From Kaistella pullorum (lineage in GTDB: Bacteria; Bacteroidota; Bacteroidia; Flavobacteriales; Weeksellaceae): 64,000 bases of DNA. Where the stretch lies: assembly GCF_014837035.1 (NCBI RefSeq), contig NZ_JACSPS010000002.1:124001-188000 (forward strand). Direction: 5' to 3'. This document shows, piece by piece, positions 35,066 to 44,123 of this stretch. The position numbers were made by a program, and so were the translations under genes. The number at the start of each line of letters is the position of its first letter. Position 1 is the first letter of the stretch. The notes under the pieces are model-generated. The model saw only the letters and a program-made list of their open reading frames with translations. It had not been told where the DNA came from and made no database searches.

Positions 35066-37231
35066 ATGAAAAGAATTCTCCAAGTGTGCTTCACTTTTGC
35101 ATTATTCGCTTTAGGGTTTTCGCAGAGCCTGAGGCCCGTTGCAGAAAAGGTGCAGCGCGCGCACAGCGCGAACAAGATGTTTGCTAAATACAGTCTGTTC
35201 ACCGAAGAAAAATCGGTGCAGCTGCGAAATAAATACCAGGCCGCCGCAGATGGCGTCTCGGTAATGAAACTGAATACCGCGGAAATTTCGCGTATAAATG
35301 CTGAAAGACCGGAAGCTTTAGAAATGGTTTTCCCATTTGAGGGTAAAGATATCACCGTAGAATTGGTGAAAAACAATTTCCTTACCGATGATTTCAGGCT
35401 GAGTACTGACAAAGGCCGCACAACTTATTCACCCGGCGTATACTATCACGGGATCGTGAAAGGTGATAATGAATCACTTGTCGCCATCAGTTTCTTCAAT
35501 GACGATGTGGTAGGTGTTACTTCAATTAGGAATATCGGTAACATCGTAATCGGAAAGACCAGGGATTCTGAATATTTTGTTTCTTACAATGATGCCAATC
35601 TTAAGCAGGCAAATCCTTTTAGCTGCGCGGCAGATGAACTCATTGAAAACCAAAAAATGGCGATGCCGTCTTTCGATCCGAAAACAATGACCGACAAAAA
35701 GACGGACAACTGCGTGAGGATTTATTATGAAGCGGGCTTCGGACCATATACACAGAATGGTTCAAACGTGCAGACTACCACCAACTGGGTGACTGCAATG
35801 CATAACAATATCTCTACGCTTTACGCAAATGACGGAATAACAGTAGCTTTAAGTGAAGTGATGGTGTGGACAACCACGGATCCATATTCCGGTACACCGT
35901 CGAATATCCTGAACCAGTTCCGAAATACAAGAACATCTTTCAACGGTGATATCGCACAATTACTTAGAAACCCCGCAACTACAAGTATCGCTTGGGTAAA
36001 TGCACTTTGCAGCACTTACAAATATTCGTATTCAGGGGTAAACTTCAGTTACCAGAACGTACCTACCTATTCATGGAACATTGAGGCAATGACCCACGAG
36101 ATTGGTCACAACCTCGGGTCGCCACACACGCACGCATGTGCCTGGAACGGCAATGATACCGCGATCGACGGTTGCGGTCCTGCATCGGGTAATGACGAGG
36201 GTTGTAACGCACCGCTTCCCACAAACGGCGGTACGATCATGAGTTATTGCCACCTTGTTGGCTCTGTGGGAATCAACTTTTCACTTGGTTTTGGTCCGCA
36301 GCCGGGTGCGCTGATCAGAAATACGGTAAATTCTAAAGGGTGCCTTGGAACCAACTGTGTAACCTCGTGTGCACTTACTGTAACCGGACTTACTATCACC
36401 AGTGTAACCGCTACTTCTGCAAGTGCAACAATCGTTGATGCTACGGGTACAAGCTGGAAATACAGATTGGCGAAAATGGACGGAACCGTTGTTGCTTCCG
36501 GAAATACGACCAACAAAGTACTTACTTTTTCAAACCTTGAGCAGGGAATTTATTACACCATCGCTGTAGGAACAGACTGTTCAGGTCCACAGGCATTTGC
36601 GTATGAGCAGCTTATACTTACCGACGCAGATTGGTGTGCGGGTGTTCCGTTTACCGATCCGGGTGGTGCAAATGCTAATTATGGTGACAGCCAGATAATC
36701 ATTAAGACATTCTATCCTTCAACCACTTGCGCGCCTAATGCCAAACTTAAATTGGTATTCACAGAGTTTGCTACGGAGCAGGGATATGATTTCATGAATG
36801 TGTATGACGGACCAAGTACCGGTTCACCAAGATTTACAGGCGGTACACAGATCAGTGGAAATACCATTCCGGGACCATTTACTTCCACGCATTCTACAGG
36901 TGCCATCACAGTAAGATTTATTTCAGATCCAGGAGCAACTGAAGCGGGCTGGGTGGCTCATTTTGAAAGCTCGATCTTGGGTGTGAATGACGCTGCGCTC
37001 TCAAGCGATGTAAACATTTCGCAAACAGCTACTGCAGGTGTCTTTGCCATTACTTCGAAAGATAAAGTACTGTCCTATTCGGTATTTGATGCTTCCGGTA
37101 AAATGGTGTCTAAAGGTGCAAAGGTGGATTCTACAGTTGCAAAACTTGATCTGTCTTCTTTACCAAGAGGAACTTATGTGGTGAGCGTTACAACTTCAAA
37201 AGAAACTGTGACCAAGAAAGTGATTAGATAA
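35066..37231 (+). CDS. Secreted M12-like metalloprotease with CUB and T9SS domains
   Basis: A 721-residue secreted protease. Signal peptide (to ~18), a reprolysin-type propeptide/N-terminal region, and the metzincin catalytic domain with H344-E-I-G-H348-N-L-G-S-P-H354 followed by the Met-turn IMSYCHL. Cysteine pairs (HACAWN, DGCGPASG, EGCNAPL) indicate disulfides. A fibronectin-III-like region (about 440-515) leads to a CUB domain (about 525-640, TFYPSTTCAPNAKLKLVF, DFMNVYDGPSTGSP). The last ~75 residues (VFDASGKMVSKGA ... LPRGTYVVSV ... KKVIR) are a T9SS type A sorting domain. Confidence 0.92.
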   Translation: MKRILQVCFTFALFALGFSQSLRPVAEKVQRAHSANKMFAKYSLFTEEKSVQLRNKYQAAADGVSVMKLNTAEISRINAERPEALEMVFPFEGKDITVELVKNNFLTDDFRLSTDKGRTTYSPGVYYHGIVKGDNESLVAISFFNDDVVGVTSIRNIGNIVIGKTRDSEYFVSYNDANLKQANPFSCAADELIENQKMAMPSFDPKTMTDKKTDNCVRIYYEAGFGPYTQNGSNVQTTTNWVTAMHNNISTLYANDGITVALSEVMVWTTTDPYSGTPSNILNQFRNTRTSFNGDIAQLLRNPATTSIAWVNALCSTYKYSYSGVNFSYQNVPTYSWNIEAMTHEIGHNLGSPHTHACAWNGNDTAIDGCGPASGNDEGCNAPLPTNGGTIMSYCHLVGSVGINFSLGFGPQPGALIRNTVNSKGCLGTNCVTSCALTVTGLTITSVTATSASATIVDATGTSWKYRLAKMDGTVVASGNTTNKVLTFSNLEQGIYYTIAVGTDCSGPQAFAYEQLILTDADWCAGVPFTDPGGANANYGDSQIIIKTFYPSTTCAPNAKLKLVFTEFATEQGYDFMNVYDGPSTGSPRFTGGTQISGNTIPGPFTSTHSTGAITVRFISDPGATEAGWVAHFESSILGVNDAALSSDVNISQTATAGVFAITSKDKVLSYSVFDASGKMVSKGAKVDSTVAKLDLSSLPRGTYVVSVTTSKETVTKKVIR

Positions 37232-37250
37232 TTAATAATTGATAACGAAA

Positions 37251-37288
37251 TTAGCCGGTTCTGAAAAGAGCCGGCTAATTTTTTTTTA
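37251..37288 (+). terminator. Terminator after the metalloprotease gene
   Basis: Stem TTAGCCGG / CCGGCTAA with a 12-base loop followed by a long T-run. Confidence 0.88.
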
Positions 37289-37309
37289 ATGTTTAAAGGT
37301 TTTTAAGAT

Positions 37310-38137
37310 TTACAAAAATTCAATGTAAATACGTTCGCCGACATGAAGTCCGAAAAGTGTTTTCGCACCGTTCTGGCGGTTACCTTTATAGATCGTAAGT
37401 TCGAGGAGGCCGGCATCATTAAAAATGGCTGCGGATTTACCGTGGTATTCATGTTCCAGCGACCAGTCAGCAATCAATTCGGTGTACTGATTGTAGATTT
37501 TCGTTAATGCAAGGTTCCTGAATTTTAAGTAAAAACCGGTGTAACCGATGCTCCATTTTTCGAAAAAGCGACGGTTGATATTGGATACTACATTTCCGAA
37601 ATTATCGATGTAAATAATTTCGCCGATGATCATTTTCTCTTTTTCATTGAAGACGGCGCGCGGCAGAGCAAGTTGCTTCGGCATATTATATTTGCGCCCG
37701 ATTACTTCCGGTAAACCGCCATTCTGCAAATGTACGGCAGCAGGCGCGAAAATATCGGTACATGTAAATGAAACAGCATCATCAAAACGATTGTTGAACG
37801 TAAGTTCATAAACATTGTCCGGTTTCAGGTCGTGAAAGATAAGGCTCATCACGCCATTGTCGGCGGCGATGAAGAAATGTCCGTCGGCTTCGTAAACAAG
37901 GGACTTACGGGCTTTAGTAAAAAAACTGTCGACTGCAATGATATGCACGGTGCCTTTAGGAAAGTGCCGGTATGCGTTCCGGACAATATAGGCCGTCTGC
38001 AAAAGGTTATATGCCTGGATTTCGTGCGTAATATCCACGATGAAAGCATTCTCGTTCAGGCTCAGTATCTTACCTTTCACAGCGGGAACTCTGTGATCAA
38101 CCAATCCGTAATCTGATGTGAATGTGATGACCGCCAT
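37310..38137 (-). CDS. S-adenosyl-L-methionine hydrolase (SAM hydroxide adenosyltransferase, DUF62)
   Basis: A 275-residue enzyme of the fluorinase/chlorinase-like DUF62 family; most members cleave SAM with water to adenosine and methionine. It opens with MAVITFTSDYGLVDH (the SAM-binding Asp motif) and has VDITHEIQAYNLLQTAY, FFIAADNGVMS and the YIDNFGNVVSNI motif near 180-195. The start at 38137 fits both the family N-terminus and the -7 box; a longer frame up to 38203 lies upstream of that promoter. Alone between two rightward genes. Confidence 0.9.
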   Translation of the reverse strand: MAVITFTSDYGLVDHRVPAVKGKILSLNENAFIVDITHEIQAYNLLQTAYIVRNAYRHFPKGTVHIIAVDSFFTKARKSLVYEADGHFFIAADNGVMSLIFHDLKPDNVYELTFNNRFDDAVSFTCTDIFAPAAVHLQNGGLPEVIGRKYNMPKQLALPRAVFNEKEKMIIGEIIYIDNFGNVVSNINRRFFEKWSIGYTGFYLKFRNLALTKIYNQYTELIADWSLEHEYHGKSAAIFNDAGLLELTIYKGNRQNGAKTLFGLHVGERIYIEFL

Positions 38138-38157
38138 TATTGGAAAAATAGGAACGG

Positions 38158-38165
38158 CAAATTTA
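38158..38165 (-). promoter_or_regulatory. -7 box of the SAM hydrolase gene
   Basis: Minus strand TAAATTTG (TAnnTTTG), 20 bp before the ATG at 38137. Confidence 0.5.
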
Positions 38166-38266
38166 AAGTAAAAAAATATTTTGCGACGTATTCGCCGGCA
38201 CAAAAGCGTGTATTTAAAATAAAATGAATAATTTTAAACAAATTAACGATCACAAAGTACAACTGA

Positions 38267-39226
38267 ATGTTTGAACTGAATTACGAAATTACAGGCATAG
38301 ACGCTAAAACATTTTACGGCGTCAACAACCAATATTTTAATCTTATAAAATCTACGTTTCCAACCCTTAAAATAACCGGGCGAGACCATTTTATCTTTGC
38401 ACAGGGCAACACGGAAACGCTGGATTTGCTCCGAAATAAGCTGGATGATATCATAGGTTTCATCTCCCGAAACAACAGCATTACGCTGAAGGATGTAGAG
38501 AATATACTCAGCATAAAGAGCGAAACTGAAAAGCAGATCGTGTTCGATCAGGATATCATTGTAAAAGGCGTCAGCGGTAAAATCATTAAAGCCAAAACCA
38601 CCAATCTGAAAATTCTGGTAAAGGAATCGGAGAAAAAAGATATGGTCTTCGCCATTGGGCCGGCCGGTACGGGGAAAACCTATACCAGCGTGGCGTTAGC
38701 AGTACGCGCCCTTCGGGACAAAGAAGTGAAACGCATCATCCTTACAAGACCCGCAGTGGAGGCCGGTGAGAGCCTTGGTTTCCTGCCGGGCGACCTTAAA
38801 GAAAAACTTGATCCATATCTGCAGCCGCTTTATGATGCGCTTCGCGATATGATTCCGCATGAAAAACTGGAAGGATTCATTGAAAAAAAGGTGATTGAAG
38901 TTGCGCCACTGGCTTTCATGCGCGGCCGTACCCTAGATGAGGCCTTTGTGATTTTGGATGAAGCGCAGAATACTACGCACGCCCAGATGAAAATGTTTCT
39001 TACCCGGATGGGAATGAATGCCAAATTCATCATCACGGGCGACCCAAGCCAGGTAGATTTGCCGCTGCGTCAGAAATCCGGCCTTAAAGAGGCGATGCGC
39101 ATTCTGAAAGATGTAAAGGAGATCGGTTTTGTACATCTTACGGAAGAAGATGTGGTGCGGCATCCGGTGGTGCGCAAGATCATCAATGCCTATGGAAAGG
39201 AAGAGCAGCGCCAGCGGGAAGAATAA
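38267..39226 (+). CDS. phoH: PhoH family P-loop ATPase
   Basis: A 319-residue PhoH-like ATPase (YbeZ group) linked in other bacteria to rRNA maturation together with YbeY. N-terminal KH-like/RNA-binding region (1-120), Walker A GPAGTGKTYTSVALA at about 131, RPAVEAGESLGFLPGDLKEKLDPYLQPLYD, Walker B AFVILDEAQNTT, and the sensor ITGDPSQVDLP. Length normal. No ybeY neighbour here. Confidence 0.93.
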   Translation: MFELNYEITGIDAKTFYGVNNQYFNLIKSTFPTLKITGRDHFIFAQGNTETLDLLRNKLDDIIGFISRNNSITLKDVENILSIKSETEKQIVFDQDIIVKGVSGKIIKAKTTNLKILVKESEKKDMVFAIGPAGTGKTYTSVALAVRALRDKEVKRIILTRPAVEAGESLGFLPGDLKEKLDPYLQPLYDALRDMIPHEKLEGFIEKKVIEVAPLAFMRGRTLDEAFVILDEAQNTTHAQMKMFLTRMGMNAKFIITGDPSQVDLPLRQKSGLKEAMRILKDVKEIGFVHLTEEDVVRHPVVRKIINAYGKEEQRQREE

Positions 39227-39304
39227 TTTTATTAAAATTTGCTCGCAAAAAGTTGTTAACATAAGTTAAAACGCTTAGTTTCGCGGCAAAATTTTATAAA
39301 AACT

Positions 39305-39829
39305 ATGAAAAAATTACTTTTTGCTGTTGCATTCGTGGCAGCTGGATTGGCTAACGCGCAATCATTTGGTTTAACTGGTGGTGTAGCAGTTTTTAATGCA
39401 AAAGCTGAAGCTCCCGGATATTCTGAGAGTGACTCACAGACTGGTGGTTACGTTGGCTTTTTTGGAGAGTTCAACCTTGATGGTAGCTTAAATATAGCAC
39501 CTGGCATTAATTATCTTTTTGCTGAAGATACCAACGCTTTGCAAATTCCTGTAATGTTGAAGTATTATGTTGATCCAAAATTTAACTTGGCATTCGGTCC
39601 TCAGTTAATGTTTGATCTTGCTGAAGTTCCTGCAGGGATGGATCAGTACTACAACAGATTTAATTTTGGTCTTGCGCTTGGAGCGGGATACAACTTTACT
39701 CAAGCTTTTGGCGTGGAGGCTAGATACGGATTTCAGCTAAATGATCATATCAAAGGAGCTGCTAAAGATGCCGGTGCTTCTGCAAAAATCAACACACTGA
39801 ACGTTGGTCTTAACTACAAGTTCAAATAG
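39305..39829 (+). CDS. Small outer-membrane beta-barrel protein
   Basis: A 174-residue protein with a signal peptide (MKKLLFAVAFVAAGLANAQ) and a barrel-like series of amphipathic strands: SFGLTGGVAVFN..., NIAPGINYLFAED..., FNLAFGPQLMFD..., GLALGAGYNFTQAFGVEARYGF, ending NTLNVGLNYKFK. It fits the eight-stranded OmpA/OmpW-type barrel without a peptidoglycan-binding domain. Role unknown. It has its own terminator. Confidence 0.83.
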   Translation: MKKLLFAVAFVAAGLANAQSFGLTGGVAVFNAKAEAPGYSESDSQTGGYVGFFGEFNLDGSLNIAPGINYLFAEDTNALQIPVMLKYYVDPKFNLAFGPQLMFDLAEVPAGMDQYYNRFNFGLALGAGYNFTQAFGVEARYGFQLNDHIKGAAKDAGASAKINTLNVGLNYKFK

Positions 39830-39849
39830 TATTAAGTTCATATCTAAAA

Positions 39850-39885
39850 TAAACCCGAATCATCTGATCCGGGTTTTGTTTTTTA
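39850..39885 (+). terminator. Terminator between the barrel gene and ffh
   Basis: Stem AAACCCG / CGGGTTT extended inside by ATCA/TGAT, followed by a T-rich run. The two flanking genes converge. Confidence 0.8.
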
Positions 39886-39903
39886 TCTGAATTTTTCGAA
39901 CTC

Positions 39904-41271
39904 TTACTTCCCAAAGAGGTTTCCGCCCATTCCAGGCATCTTCGGCATTCCTTTGCTCATCATTTCCATCATCTGCTTGCCTTGCGGTCCCTGCATCATC
40001 TTCATCATTTTGCCCATCTGCTCAAACTGTTTCATCAAAGCATTTACATCTTCTATTTTTCTTCCGGCTCCGCGTGCAATTCGGTTTTTACGCTGCGTGT
40101 TGATGATTGACGGGCGTCTTCTTTCTTCCGGCGTCATAGAGTGGATGATCGCTTCGATATGTTTAAAGGCGTCATCCTGAATATCCACATCTTTAATCGC
40201 TTTGCCAACTCCCGGAATCATTCCCATAAGGTCCTTCATGTTCCCCATTTTCTTGATCTGATTGATCTGTTTCAGGAAATCATCGAAACCGAACTCGTTC
40301 TTTGCAATTTTCTTGTGAAGTTTTTTAGCTTCCTCTTCATCAAACTGTTCTTGGGCACGTTCTACGAGGGAAACCACGTCACCCATCCCAAGGATTCTGT
40401 CGGCCATCCTTTCCGGATAGAAAACGTCGAGCGCTTGCATTTTTTCACCGGTAGAAATAAACTTGATAGGCTTTTCAACAACCGAACGGATTGTAAGCGC
40501 CGCACCACCACGCGTATCACCGTCCAGTTTCGTAAGTACAACACCGTCGAAATTCAAGGCTTCGTTAAACGCTTTCGCCGTATTCACCGCATCCTGACCG
40601 GTCATGGAATCTACTACGAATAGTGTTTCCTGCGGCTTGATGAAATAATGAACCGATTTGATCTCATTCATCATCTGCTCATCAACTGCCAAACGGCCAG
40701 CCGTATCCACGATCACTACATCATGATTATTCTCTTTCGCAAATTTTACCGCATTTTCAGCAATAGACGAAGGATTTAAGGCACCTTCTTCCGTATAAAC
40801 AGGGATTCCGGTTTGGGTTCCTAATATTTTAAGCTGCTCGATCGCGGCCGGACGGTAAACGTCGCATGCCACCAAAAGAGGTTTTTTGTTTCTTTTTTGC
40901 TTTAAATAGTTCGCCAATTTTCCGGAGAAAGTGGTTTTACCTGAACCCTGCAGACCTGCGATCAAAATCACAGAAGGCTTGCCCGAAAGATTGATGCCCT
41001 CACTCGTACTACCCATAAGCTCTACAAGCTCATCGTGCACGATTTTGGTCATCAGCTGTCCCGGCGTGAGGCTCGTGAGAACATTTTGGCCTAAAGCTTT
41101 GTCCTGAACACGCTTTGTGAGGTCTTTCGCCACCTTGTAGTTTACGTCGGCATCTACCAGTGCGCGTCGGATTTCTTTTACGGTTTCAGCCACATTGATC
41201 TCGGTGATCTTTCCGCGGCCTGAGATATTGTGTAAAGCTTTGTCTAATTTATCCTGTAAACTGTTGAACAT
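39904..41271 (-). CDS. ffh: Signal recognition particle protein Ffh
   Basis: SRP54 GTPase that binds 4.5S RNA and signal sequences and delivers ribosomes to FtsY. 455 residues: N domain, G domain with G1 GLQGSGKTTFSGKLA (about 107), G3 VDTAGRLAVDEQM and G4 TKLDGDTRGGA, and a methionine-rich M domain at the C-terminus (MKQFEQMGKMMKMMQGPQGK...) ending GGNLFGK. All parts are intact. Confidence 0.97.
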   Translation of the reverse strand: MFNSLQDKLDKALHNISGRGKITEINVAETVKEIRRALVDADVNYKVAKDLTKRVQDKALGQNVLTSLTPGQLMTKIVHDELVELMGSTSEGINLSGKPSVILIAGLQGSGKTTFSGKLANYLKQKRNKKPLLVACDVYRPAAIEQLKILGTQTGIPVYTEEGALNPSSIAENAVKFAKENNHDVVIVDTAGRLAVDEQMMNEIKSVHYFIKPQETLFVVDSMTGQDAVNTAKAFNEALNFDGVVLTKLDGDTRGGAALTIRSVVEKPIKFISTGEKMQALDVFYPERMADRILGMGDVVSLVERAQEQFDEEEAKKLHKKIAKNEFGFDDFLKQINQIKKMGNMKDLMGMIPGVGKAIKDVDIQDDAFKHIEAIIHSMTPEERRRPSIINTQRKNRIARGAGRKIEDVNALMKQFEQMGKMMKMMQGPQGKQMMEMMSKGMPKMPGMGGNLFGK

Positions 41272-41294
41272 CGGTTTTTTATTTTAAAGATGCG

Positions 41295-41302
41295 CAAAAA
41301 TA
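41295..41302 (-). promoter_or_regulatory. -7 box of ffh
   Basis: Minus strand TATTTTTG (TAnnTTTG), 23 bp before the ffh ATG. Confidence 0.5.
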
Positions 41303-41355
41303 GGGAAAATCGCGGATATTTAAAATTGAAAATTTTTAGGCTGACTGATTATCAT

Positions 41356-41363
41356 TAGCTTTG
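41356..41363 (+). promoter_or_regulatory. -7 box of the ATP synthase operon
   Basis: TAGCTTTG (TAnnTTTG), 14 bp before the first gene of the operon. Confidence 0.5.
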
Positions 41364-41377
41364 CAAAAATTAATAAA

Positions 41378-41641
41378 ATGGCAACCGAAAATACCAACCC
41401 AAACTCTGCGGGTAAAGACGTTGAACGCAAATTTGCCTCCTCGGGCTTGCGGCAGTACGGTGTTTATTCAGCTGTAGTTTTCCAAATGCTGGCCACGATG
41501 GGACTTGGTTTTTGGGGAGGAAAGAAGATTAACGACTATTATGAAATCGAAAGCAACCTGCTGACGGTTGCTATCGGTTTCACCGCGATGGGACTGGCAT
41601 TTTACAATCTGCTGAAACAGCTAAAAAATATTCAAAAATGA
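41378..41641 (+). CDS. AtpZ/AtpI family protein
   Basis: An 87-residue membrane protein with two helices (about 26-47 and 60-80) and the GLGFWGGKKINDYY turn typical of the AtpI/AtpZ group that leads bacterial ATP synthase operons. In other bacteria AtpI/AtpZ assist c-ring assembly or Mg2+/Ca2+ transport. Its stop overlaps the next start (ATGA), so both are translated together. Confidence 0.8.
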   Translation: MATENTNPNSAGKDVERKFASSGLRQYGVYSAVVFQMLATMGLGFWGGKKINDYYEIESNLLTVAIGFTAMGLAFYNLLKQLKNIQK

Positions 41642-42051
41642 AAATGAAACCTACCACACTTTATATCATCTTGTTCTTTGTCATGATTGCCGTGCATTTC
41701 GGGCTTTGGGAATGGTTGAAGATCGGTTTTGATGTCGTGTTCTTCCGCTATTATATTTTCCTTACGCTGCTGTTCGTGATGGTGATTACCGTTCTTAGCA
41801 TTATAAAAAACCAGTTCCCGCAGTATATCGGTTTTGGTTTTTTGGGTTTGGTGATGGTGAAGATGGCGGCGCTTTTCATCGCGATGGGTCAGCTTGAACT
41901 GAGTACCGTTCCGAACTATAAGCTGCATTTTGCAATTCCATATCTGGTATCACTTATCCTCGAAACCCTATTTGCGGTGAAACTTATTCAGTTTCAGGAT
42001 GCCTCGGCCGCCGAAAAAGATGAAAAAAATCAGGAGACAACCTCTTTGTAA
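41638..42051 (+). CDS. Four-helix membrane protein in the ATP synthase operon (DUF6168-like)
   Basis: A 137-residue protein with four membrane segments (about 7-25, 35-55, 63-82, 98-118) and a charged C-terminal tail (SAAEKDEKNQETTSL). Placed between the AtpZ/I-like gene and atpB; by position it may take the role of a second AtpI-type assembly factor. I recall it as similar to DUF6168 proteins of Flavobacteriia, but the family is not certain. Start overlaps the preceding stop by four bases. Confidence 0.65.
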   Translation: MKMKPTTLYIILFFVMIAVHFGLWEWLKIGFDVVFFRYYIFLTLLFVMVITVLSIIKNQFPQYIGFGFLGLVMVKMAALFIAMGQLELSTVPNYKLHFAIPYLVSLILETLFAVKLIQFQDASAAEKDEKNQETTSL

Positions 42052-42074
42052 TCTGAATATTTATCCTATTTTTG
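42045..42074 (+). promoter_or_regulatory. Internal promoter before atpB (-33 TTTG, -7 TATTTTTG)
   Basis: TTTG at 42045-42048 and TATTTTTG at 42067-42074, 18-bp spacer, 25 bp before the atpB ATG. It would let atpB onward be expressed without the two leading genes. Confidence 0.5.
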
Positions 42075-42099
42075 CAAAACTTTAAAAAGATATATCATA

Positions 42100-43206
42100 A
42101 TGCTTAAAAGAGTTATCCTTTTACTTGGATTTTTATCTACATTTTCGCTTTCACAGGCGCAGCACGAAACCGGTGCAGCTGATGCACACGCTACTGAACA
42201 GGTTGCCGGAAATGTAACTGAGGCCCAGGCTGAAAAAGCTAAAAACCAGGAGTTTATTCAGCACCACGTGAAGGACGCTCACAGCTTCGATATCATGGTA
42301 ACCAAAGACGGACACCATATCGGGTTTCCGTTGCCGGTAATTTTCTATGATCAGGACAACGGGCTTCACACGATGATGAGTTCTGCCTTTAACCATGGTG
42401 AAAATACCGTGGAAAGCAAAGGAAGCCACTACAAGTTATTCCACGAAAAAATCTATAAGACAGATGCTTCCGGAACCATCAAAATGGATGACCAAGGACA
42501 TGCGACCAACGCTAAAATGCTGGATCTGTCAATTACAAAAAGCGTTTTCGCTATCCTTTTAGTAGCGATTCTGATGACGCTTCTTTTTGTATCGATTGCC
42601 AGAAGCTATAAGAATTCTTTGGTGCCATCTGGTGCAGGGAAGATTTTCGAACCGCTTATTATTTTCATTCGTGATGACATTGCCAAACCAAACATCGGGA
42701 CGAACTATAAAAAGTACATGGGTTACTTGCTGACCGTATTTTTCTTTATTCTGTTCCTTAATGTTTTAGGTCTGATGCCTTTCGGGATCAACGTGACAGG
42801 AAACTTAGCAATCACTGCTGCGTTGGCGATCGTGACTTTCCTTTTGACGCAGTTTACCGCAAATAAAACATATTGGCAGCACATTTTCTGGATGCCGGGC
42901 TTGCCTTGGCCGATGAAGCTGGTGATGATGCCGATTGAAATTATCGGGATGTTTATCAAGCCTTTCGCGCTGCTTATCCGTCTTTTCGCGAACATGACTG
43001 CGGGTCACATCGTAGTAATGTCGCTTATTGCAATGATTTATGTCTTTAAAAATGTAATCGCGGGTATCGCGTTCCCTTTCCTGACATTCGTGCTTTATTT
43101 GCTCGAAATTTTGGTAGCGTTCCTTCAGGCGTATATCTTCACGATGCTTTCGGCGGTGTATTTCGGTATGGCCAATGAGGAGCACCATCATGAAGAAGCT
43201 CATTAA
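42100..43206 (+). CDS. atpB: ATP synthase F0 subunit a
   Basis: Proton-channel subunit a. 368 residues, about 100 longer than the E. coli protein: a signal-peptide-like start (LLGFLSTFSLSQAQ) leads to a His-rich periplasmic segment to about residue 145, then the conserved helices. The essential Arg is in LLIRLFANMTAGHIV, and the last helices (LEILVAFLQAYIFTMLSAVYFGMA) with a HHHEEAH-like tail are typical. The long N-terminal extension is common in Bacteroidota. Confidence 0.95.
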   Translation: MLKRVILLLGFLSTFSLSQAQHETGAADAHATEQVAGNVTEAQAEKAKNQEFIQHHVKDAHSFDIMVTKDGHHIGFPLPVIFYDQDNGLHTMMSSAFNHGENTVESKGSHYKLFHEKIYKTDASGTIKMDDQGHATNAKMLDLSITKSVFAILLVAILMTLLFVSIARSYKNSLVPSGAGKIFEPLIIFIRDDIAKPNIGTNYKKYMGYLLTVFFFILFLNVLGLMPFGINVTGNLAITAALAIVTFLLTQFTANKTYWQHIFWMPGLPWPMKLVMMPIEIIGMFIKPFALLIRLFANMTAGHIVVMSLIAMIYVFKNVIAGIAFPFLTFVLYLLEILVAFLQAYIFTMLSAVYFGMANEEHHHEEAH

Positions 43207-43324
43207 TAAGAGCAAAAGCAATAGTAAAAAGTAAATAGAGCCACGTAAGCGGCAGAAGTAGCCAACAGCTGATTAAAAGTAGCTGAAAGCAATAAACAGA
43301 AACTAATTTTTTAAATTATATATT

Positions 43325-43519
43325 ATGGAAATCCCTAAGTTAGTAGGAGCAGGTCTAGTAGTAATCGGAGCAGGTCTTGGTATCGGTAAAATCGGTGCTG
43401 CTGCTTTGGAAGGTATGGCTCGTCAGCCAGAGCAGGCAGGTAAACTGCAAACTGCGATGCTTATTGCTGCTGCACTTGTAGAAGGTCTTGCATTTGCTGC
43501 ATTGTTCGCAGTAAACTAA
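43325..43519 (+). CDS. atpE: ATP synthase F0 subunit c
   Basis: Rotor-ring proteolipid of 64 residues: helix 1 with GAGLGIGKIGAAALEGMARQPE loop and helix 2 ending AALVEGLAFAALFAVN. The ion-binding carboxylate is E53; no Ser/Thr follows it, so proton rather than sodium coupling is expected. Preceded by a 118-bp AT-rich gap with no gene and followed by a strong hairpin before atpF. Confidence 0.95.
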   Translation: MEIPKLVGAGLVVIGAGLGIGKIGAAALEGMARQPEQAGKLQTAMLIAAALVEGLAFAALFAVN

Positions 43520-43536
43520 GAACACTCAGAAATTTT

Positions 43537-43577
43537 CACTTGCCGGGAACGGTTGGTTACGGCAAGTGATCTTTTTT
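43537..43577 (+). terminator. Hairpin between atpE and atpF
   Basis: Perfect 9-bp stem CACTTGCCG / CGGCAAGTG with a 14-base loop, followed by CTTTTTT. It looks like an intrinsic terminator, but lies inside the operon, so partial termination or 3'-end protection of atpE mRNA is likely. Confidence 0.7.
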
Positions 43578-43624
43578 AAAAAATTAGAAAAAAAATTTAA
43601 GAACAATATTTTATTATAACTCGT

Positions 43625-44122
43625 ATGGGATTATTAGAAGACTTTTCGTCAGGTTTATTTATCATTCAGTCTGTGATCTTTTTGATTTTGCTGTTTGTTT
43701 TACACAAATTCGCATGGAAACCGATCATGCAGGCCGTGAATGAGAGAGAGATAACTATTGTTGATTCACTTAATCAGGCTAAATTGGCTAAGCAGGAAGT
43801 TCAAAACCTTAAAGCTGAAAACGAAATCATTATCCGTGAAGCTAAGGTAGAGCGCGATAACATTCTGAAGGAAGCGCGTGAGATTAAGGAAAGAATCGTA
43901 GGTGAAGCCAAAGAAATTGCAAAAGTAGAGGGTGATAAAATGATCGAGCAGGCTCGCCAGTCTATCCAGGCAGAAAAAGCAGCGGCGATGTCTGACATCA
44001 AAAACCAGATCGGAACTTTATCCGTAAACATCGCGGAGTCTATCCTTAAGGAAAAACTCAGCAATGACGGTGCGCAGAATGCATTAGTAGAAAACATCCT
44101 GAACAAATCTAACCTGAACTAA
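43625..44122 (+). CDS. atpF: ATP synthase F0 subunit b
   Basis: Peripheral stalk subunit of 165 residues with one N-terminal membrane helix (about 8-28) and a long charged helix with the typical Lys/Glu/Ala repeats (AKLAKQEVQNLKAENEIIIREAKVERDN...) that dimerises as a coiled coil. Normal length. Followed directly by atpH with one base between. Confidence 0.95.
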   Translation: MGLLEDFSSGLFIIQSVIFLILLFVLHKFAWKPIMQAVNEREITIVDSLNQAKLAKQEVQNLKAENEIIIREAKVERDNILKEAREIKERIVGEAKEIAKVEGDKMIEQARQSIQAEKAAAMSDIKNQIGTLSVNIAESILKEKLSNDGAQNALVENILNKSNLN

Positions 44123-44123
44123 G

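Noticed and set aside
38138-38203. N-terminal extension of the SAM hydrolase
   Set aside because: Lies upstream of and across the -7 box, is very basic and aromatic, and is absent from the family start MAVITFTSDYG.
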